9,974 nt of DNA, taken from assembly GCA_016195505.1 (NCBI GenBank), contig JACPZN010000115.1, forward strand, positions 1 through 9,974. Reading direction: 5' to 3'. The notes beneath the pieces are model-generated. The model made no database searches. It had not been told where the DNA came from and was given only the letters and a program-made list of their open reading frames with translations. A program made the translations under genes and the position numbers. The stretch comes from Nitrospirota bacterium (GTDB lineage Bacteria; Nitrospirota; Nitrospiria; Nitrospirales; Nitrospiraceae). This document shows, piece by piece, positions 7,190 through 9,974 of this stretch (positions are counted from its first letter, which is position 1; each line of letters begins with the position of its first letter).

Positions 7190-7603
7190 CGCGCGTCCTC
7201 CTTTCCGTTTAGTAACTAGGCAATCCCGAATTGCCCCACTTCGGCTAGTCCCTACACAGAGAATGAGCAATAGGTGCGCCAGAGATCTCGGGGAATACAT
7301 TTTCAACTGAATCAATTGGATAGTTTCTCCCGTTATTGTGAATTGACCTGGCACAATTTCTAGTAGTGGGTAAGAAGGCAACAGCCGAGTCAGGAGCTAT
7401 CGGCGCAAAACGCTACATGCAAAATACGTTATTCGAGGAATTGTGCGGTAAGGCCAGATCTCGACAATAGATGAAACCAGATAGTCGCCGACTCTCATCC
7501 CATGCCGCCGTGGGAGTGACGGAAGATGAGGCGGGACACATGGGTTCATCCGGAAGAGACGCTGAACACTCTCGTCATGGACAGGAACTTGATGACACGC
7601 AGG
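7190..7603. other. Non-coding leader region between the cytochrome operon and tRNA-Arg
   Basis: About 410 bases with no convincing gene. The upstream extension of the cytochrome frame (to 7381) and a plus-strand frame from 7471 that runs through the tRNA are both spurious. The operon promoter must lie here or further upstream, unless it reads through from the tRNA. AT-rich stretches around 7290-7345 are the most promoter-like part, but no -35/-10 pair with good spacing was found. The nested inverted repeat at 7215-7249 lies at its left end. Confidence 0.6.
7215..7249 (-). repeat. Nested inverted repeat just upstream of the cytochrome operon
   Basis: An inner dyad GGCAAT-cccga-ATTGCC (7219-7235) lies inside an outer pair ACTAG (7215-7219) and CTAGT (7245-7249). 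It sits about 25-60 bases before the cytochrome start codon, so it would fall in the mRNA leader or the operator zone. It is a candidate regulator site or leader hairpin; no known binding consensus is recognised. Confidence 0.35.
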
Positions 7604-7679
7604 TGGTGCGCCCGACAGGACTTGAACCTGTAACCCCCAGATCCGTAGTCTGGTGCTCTATCCATTGAGCTACGGGCGC
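7604..7679 (-). tRNA. tRNA-Arg (anticodon ACG)
   Basis: On the minus strand a complete cloverleaf can be drawn. The acceptor GCGCCCG pairs with CGGGCGC, followed by discriminator A and an encoded CCA. The D arm is GCTC/GAGC, the anticodon stem CCAGA/TCTGG encloses loop CTACGGA (anticodon ACG), and the T arm is ACAGG-TTCAAGT-CCTGT. With A34 changed to inosine it would read CGU, CGC and CGA. The 76-base gene stands alone. Its 3' end faces the cytochrome operon, and its last bases are duplicated at 3809-3828. Confidence 0.97.
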
Positions 7680-7690
7680 CTCTAGAAGAA

Positions 7691-7808
7691 GTGATGACTT
7701 TTGAGTGCTCAGTGCTGAGTTGAAGAAGAAAAGACGCTAACAGGTTGGTTAAGGTCTGCCTCTATCTGAGCACTCAGCATTATCACCTCAGCACTGGTTA
7801 GAGGCAGA
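7691..7808. repeat. Mosaic of interleaved inverted repeats
   Basis: TGAGTGCTCAG (7702-7712) pairs with CTGAGCACTCA (7766-7776), extended by GTGAT (7691-7695) with ATCAC (7782-7786). GTGCTGAG (7712-7719) also pairs with CTCAGCAC (7787-7794), and TCTGCCTCTA (7755-7764) pairs with TAGAGGCAGA (7799-7808). The stems compete with one another. The repeated GTGCTCA/GTGCTGA words look like a dispersed intergenic palindrome family rather than a terminator. The block lies upstream of tRNA-Arg and downstream of the BACON-repeat gene. Confidence 0.6.
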
Positions 7809-7861
7809 GGTTATACAGTTGTCGGGGAGAGGGGGTCAAGTGAAGAGGCTTTGTATCGACG

Positions 7862-7884
7862 GCACCGACGGAGACCGTCGGTGC
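7862..7884 (-). terminator. Strong hairpin after the BACON-repeat gene, possible terminator
   Basis: GCACCGACGG-AGA-CCGTCGGTGC, a perfect 10-bp GC-rich stem with a 3-base loop, 18 bases after the stop codon at 7903. On the transcribed minus strand it is followed by CGTCGATACAAAG, with no U run. It is therefore not a textbook intrinsic terminator and may act in Rho-assisted termination or 3'-end protection. Confidence 0.5.
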
Positions 7885-7902
7885 TGTGGAAAGCAGTCGG
7901 CA

Positions 7903-9225
7903 CTAGAAAATGCTCTTGCTCACTTCTGGGGCGTGAGGGCTTTCATTGCCCGCAGTATCGTATGCCGTGACGGTGAAAAAATAGGTTGTTCCTTTTGTGA
8001 GATTCGTGAATACGTAGCTGGTCACTTTTCCTGTCGAGACAGGCGCCCCATACATCCCCGATTGCGTTCCCGAATAAATTTTATAGCCGGCCAAGTCGGA
8101 GTCGGTATTTGCCGTCCAAGTTAATGTTGCACTACTGGCTGTGCTTGCTGAGACTGTCAGCGAGACCGGGACGACTTGTGGGCTATTGGTGGCGCCCGTG
8201 GCGGTGATGGTGATGGTTGCGTTGTAGGTGCCGGCAGCTAGGCCAGCGAGGTTTACCGTTGCGTTGACTGAATCGACTTCCGTGGTGGTGGTTCCGGAAG
8301 CTGCTGAGAGTGCCAGCCAGGTAGCGTTGTCGCTGGTTGTCCAGGTTAAGGTGCCTCCGGTTGGATTGGCCAATGTAAATGCTTGGCCAGCAGGATTGGT
8401 GCCTCCGGCCATACCTGTGAATGCAAGACTGGTTGGAGTCAGCCGAATAGACGGCGTAGCGGTCGTACCGGACAGGATGAGGCTCACTGGTATCTGTTTA
8501 GTGATACCGCCTCCTGAAATGGTTGCTGCGCCGCTGTAGGTGCCGGCTGCAAGACCCGAAGAAGACGCGGTGGTCGTAAATGTCGCGGTTTGTCCTGCTG
8601 CGATCGTCTGCGTTGATCCTGGTTGCACGTCGATGAGCCAGCTGACCGCTTCGCTCCACGTCACAGTCAGCGAAGTCGTGCCCGTGTTCGAGACGATGAT
8701 AGCACCAGTCGTGTTCGGTCCGCCGACTGTGCCCGAGAAGGCAAGGCTGGAAGGGCTGGCGGTAAATCCTGTCGCGGACACTGAAGGCGCCACGGTGAGC
8801 GAAACGGGGATCGCTGTTTTGCCTACTCCGCCATTGGGCCCAACGGTCGTGATCATAATACTGGTGGTGTATTGTCCGGGGGCCATTCCGGCGAGATTGA
8901 TACTGACGGAGACGGTATCCTTTTCCGTCGTGATCGACCCCGACGCAGGATTGACGGTGGCCCACGAAACAGGGGAACTGACAGTCCATGATTTTGTACG
9001 GCTCCCTGATTTCCAGAACGTGACTGGCTGACTCAGCGGAGCTGTGGTGCCTTGCGTGCCGGTAAAGGATAGGGATGTTGGGCTTAAGGAGAGAGCCAAC
9101 GCCTCAGGTTGGGCCGATAGAAGTTGTACAGTCGCCGAAATGCCAAGGGCAACAAGACATTTCAGAGCATGAAAGAGGAGCGGGGTTGCGTTGATCAATC
9201 GTAGCTGGTTTCTACTTATTCCCAT
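7903..9225 (-). CDS. Secreted protein with three BACON-like repeats and a fibronectin type III domain
   Basis: A 440-residue protein with a long N-terminal signal region (hydrophobic about 14-38, likely cleaved near ALA at 42-44). Three immunoglobulin-like repeats of about 100 residues follow (about 45-145, 154-252, 259-358). Each begins P-[TS]-SL-[SA]-F-[TS]-G and ends IPVSL or VPVSL, with a conserved AGxYxxxIxI strand near the end. This is the BACON-type pattern found in surface and carbohydrate-associated proteins. Residues 364-440 form a fibronectin type III domain (TLTWTANTDSDLAGYKIYSG, then TYFFTVTAYDTAGNES). There is no catalytic domain or anchoring motif, so it is probably an adhesin-like or matrix protein; a ligand is not predicted. 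The ATG follows a modest GAGG site about eight bases away. It appears monocistronic, with a strong hairpin after the stop. Confidence 0.85.
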   Translation of the reverse strand: MGISRNQLRLINATPLLFHALKCLVALGISATVQLLSAQPEALALSLSPTSLSFTGTQGTTAPLSQPVTFWKSGSRTKSWTVSSPVSWATVNPASGSITTEKDTVSVSINLAGMAPGQYTTSIMITTVGPNGGVGKTAIPVSLTVAPSVSATGFTASPSSLAFSGTVGGPNTTGAIIVSNTGTTSLTVTWSEAVSWLIDVQPGSTQTIAAGQTATFTTTASSSGLAAGTYSGAATISGGGITKQIPVSLILSGTTATPSIRLTPTSLAFTGMAGGTNPAGQAFTLANPTGGTLTWTTSDNATWLALSAASGTTTTEVDSVNATVNLAGLAAGTYNATITITATGATNSPQVVPVSLTVSASTASSATLTWTANTDSDLAGYKIYSGTQSGMYGAPVSTGKVTSYVFTNLTKGTTYFFTVTAYDTAGNESPHAPEVSKSIF

Positions 9226-9708
9226 GATGCTTGCCCTCTTTACAGTGTAATCAATTGCTTTCAGAATCCTTGCTAATAGGTTCGCCCAGGACTAGAACGA
9301 CCTTCGCAAGTTGTTGAGCAATGGGCGTGCCTGTGCCAAAAAGAAAATCCATACAGCGAAAACCCTGCGTGGAGAGGCACTTTTGCCGCTGCTCACGGTA
9401 AAACCATACAGAAGAGAAGATGATGTGGTGTGTAGGCGATTGCCTGCGAGTCTGGCCCTCCTGTGCACAGGGTTCTACTGCAGGACATTGCCCAGGGAGA
9501 AAGGGGAAGCGAAAGCCTATTGAGGATACATGGCCACGGCAAGGCTCGGGCTCATGCCTCGAATCTGATACGTCGCACGATCAAGGTGTTTCGCGCGACA
9601 AAACAGTGCGTGACAGACCCATCCTGGATTTAATGAGTACGCGGCTGGTCAATGAGTGGCATGATGAACGGTCTGGATCAGGAACAATGCCTGGTGCAAG
9701 GACTCGAC

Positions 9709-9743
9709 TGAGAGGCTCTCCGTAAGAAGCAGAGAGCCTCTCA
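9709..9743. repeat. Perfect 12-bp hairpin, possible terminator of a minus-strand gene
   Basis: TGAGAGGCTCTC (9709-9720) and GAGAGCCTCTCA (9732-9743) form a perfect 12-bp stem around an 11-base loop. No T run flanks it on either side. It lies 34 bases beyond the TAA at 9778-9780 of the possible minus-strand frame, where a transcription stop would be expected. Confidence 0.5.
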
Positions 9744-9777
9744 AACCAGCTAGCCTCGCCAAATAGGGAGAGTGAGA

Positions 9778-9930
9778 TTACTTGCCCTTCTCTTCCTTCT
9801 TCTTCTCATCCTTTGTATCGCCGAACCTGTCGGCATTGCCGCAATCATAGACTCTTCACACTCGCCGAAGTCCGATTATTTGCAGGAATTCTTTGCGCTG
9901 CGCGCCTCTCTGAACTACAGTCACCTTCAT
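9778..9930 (-). pseudogene. Possible short decayed frame with in-frame TGA and Lys/Glu-rich C terminus
   Basis: On the minus strand ATG 9930 opens a frame (MKVTVVQRGAQRKEFLQ...) that meets TGA at 9856-9858, then continues in the same frame to a TAA at 9778-9780. The downstream part encodes RVYDCGNADRFGD and then a tail TKDEKKKEEKGK, a common style of genuine C terminus, and a strong hairpin follows. GAGGAG lies nine bases before the ATG. It may be a broken small gene or a chance frame. The opposite strand reads as a Leu-rich leader only because it mirrors AAG/GAG codons. Confidence 0.22.
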
Positions 9931-9974
9931 GCGACTGCACTCCTCGTCATCACAACCTAGAGCGGATCTGACCT

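Larger units (their letters stand above)
9226..9974. other. Region without a convincing gene
   Basis: About 750 bases. Plus-strand open frames at 9311-9523 and 9420-9725 overlap in different frames, lack a Shine-Dalgarno and have compositions unlike real proteins. The promoter of the BACON-repeat gene should lie at 9226-9310 (minus), but no good -35/-10 pair was found. A 12-base palindrome, CCTGTGCACAGG, occurs at 9460-9471. The notable structures are the hairpin at 9709-9743 and the broken short frame at 9778-9930. Confidence 0.55.

Noticed and set aside
8540..9031. Plus-strand 163-residue frame
   Set aside because: It is antisense to the BACON-repeat gene. The Val/Pro-rich look comes from complementing Thr/Gly-rich repeats, and there is no ribosome binding site.
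9461..9580. Possible riboswitch or intron-like structure around the GGGGAAGCGAAAGCC motif
   Set aside because: It superficially recalls cyclic-di-GMP riboswitch and group II intron segments, but the conserved cores and pairing could not be assembled, and no downstream plus-strand gene exists.
9772..9960. Plus-strand 62-residue frame with a Leu-rich leader resembling a signal peptide
   Set aside because: The leader mirrors the AAG/GAG-rich opposite strand. The GTG start has its GGGAG only one base away, and the rest of the frame has no recognisable character.
1..9974. CRISPR array, transposase or integrase genes
   Set aside because: No regularly spaced repeats and no recombinase or transposase motifs were found on either strand.

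Overview
This window most likely comes from a Gram-negative bacterium in the Nitrospira style. The support is an outer-membrane heme-porin, several Sec-exported c-type cytochromes and hypothetical proteins, moderately high G+C and strong GGAGG ribosome binding sites. The phylum is inferred from protein style, not proven.

Left part (1-2191, minus): a nearly complete glycogen branching enzyme gene (glgB) runs off the left edge, missing roughly its last ten codons. Diverging from it is an ArsB/NhaD-type permease gene (2368-3708, plus) with a good sigma70-like promoter.

Middle part (3906-7189, minus): four genes in one direction with gaps of 72-107 bases look like one transcription unit. In transcription order they are a periplasmic monoheme cytochrome c (7189-6707), an outer-membrane beta-barrel with an N-terminal CXXCH heme motif resembling Cyc2-type porin-cytochromes (6599-5139), an exported protein with a CXXC pair and a C-terminal SHOCT domain (5066-4191), and a 64-residue small membrane or exported protein (4100-3906). 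Together they suggest electron transfer across the outer membrane, handed to or from a soluble cytochrome. The substrate cannot be read from the sequence.

This block lies between an intact tRNA-Arg(ACG) gene (7604-7679, minus) and a 20-base exact direct copy of that tRNA's 3' end at 3809-3828. That is the geometry expected of an element integrated at a tRNA 3' end, although no integrase is present. This bounded electron-transfer module is the most interesting feature here.

Right part: a region rich in inverted repeats (7691-7884), then a secreted protein of three BACON-like repeats plus a fibronectin type III domain (7903-9225, minus). The last 749 bases have no convincing gene, only a strong 12-bp hairpin and a possible decayed short reading frame.
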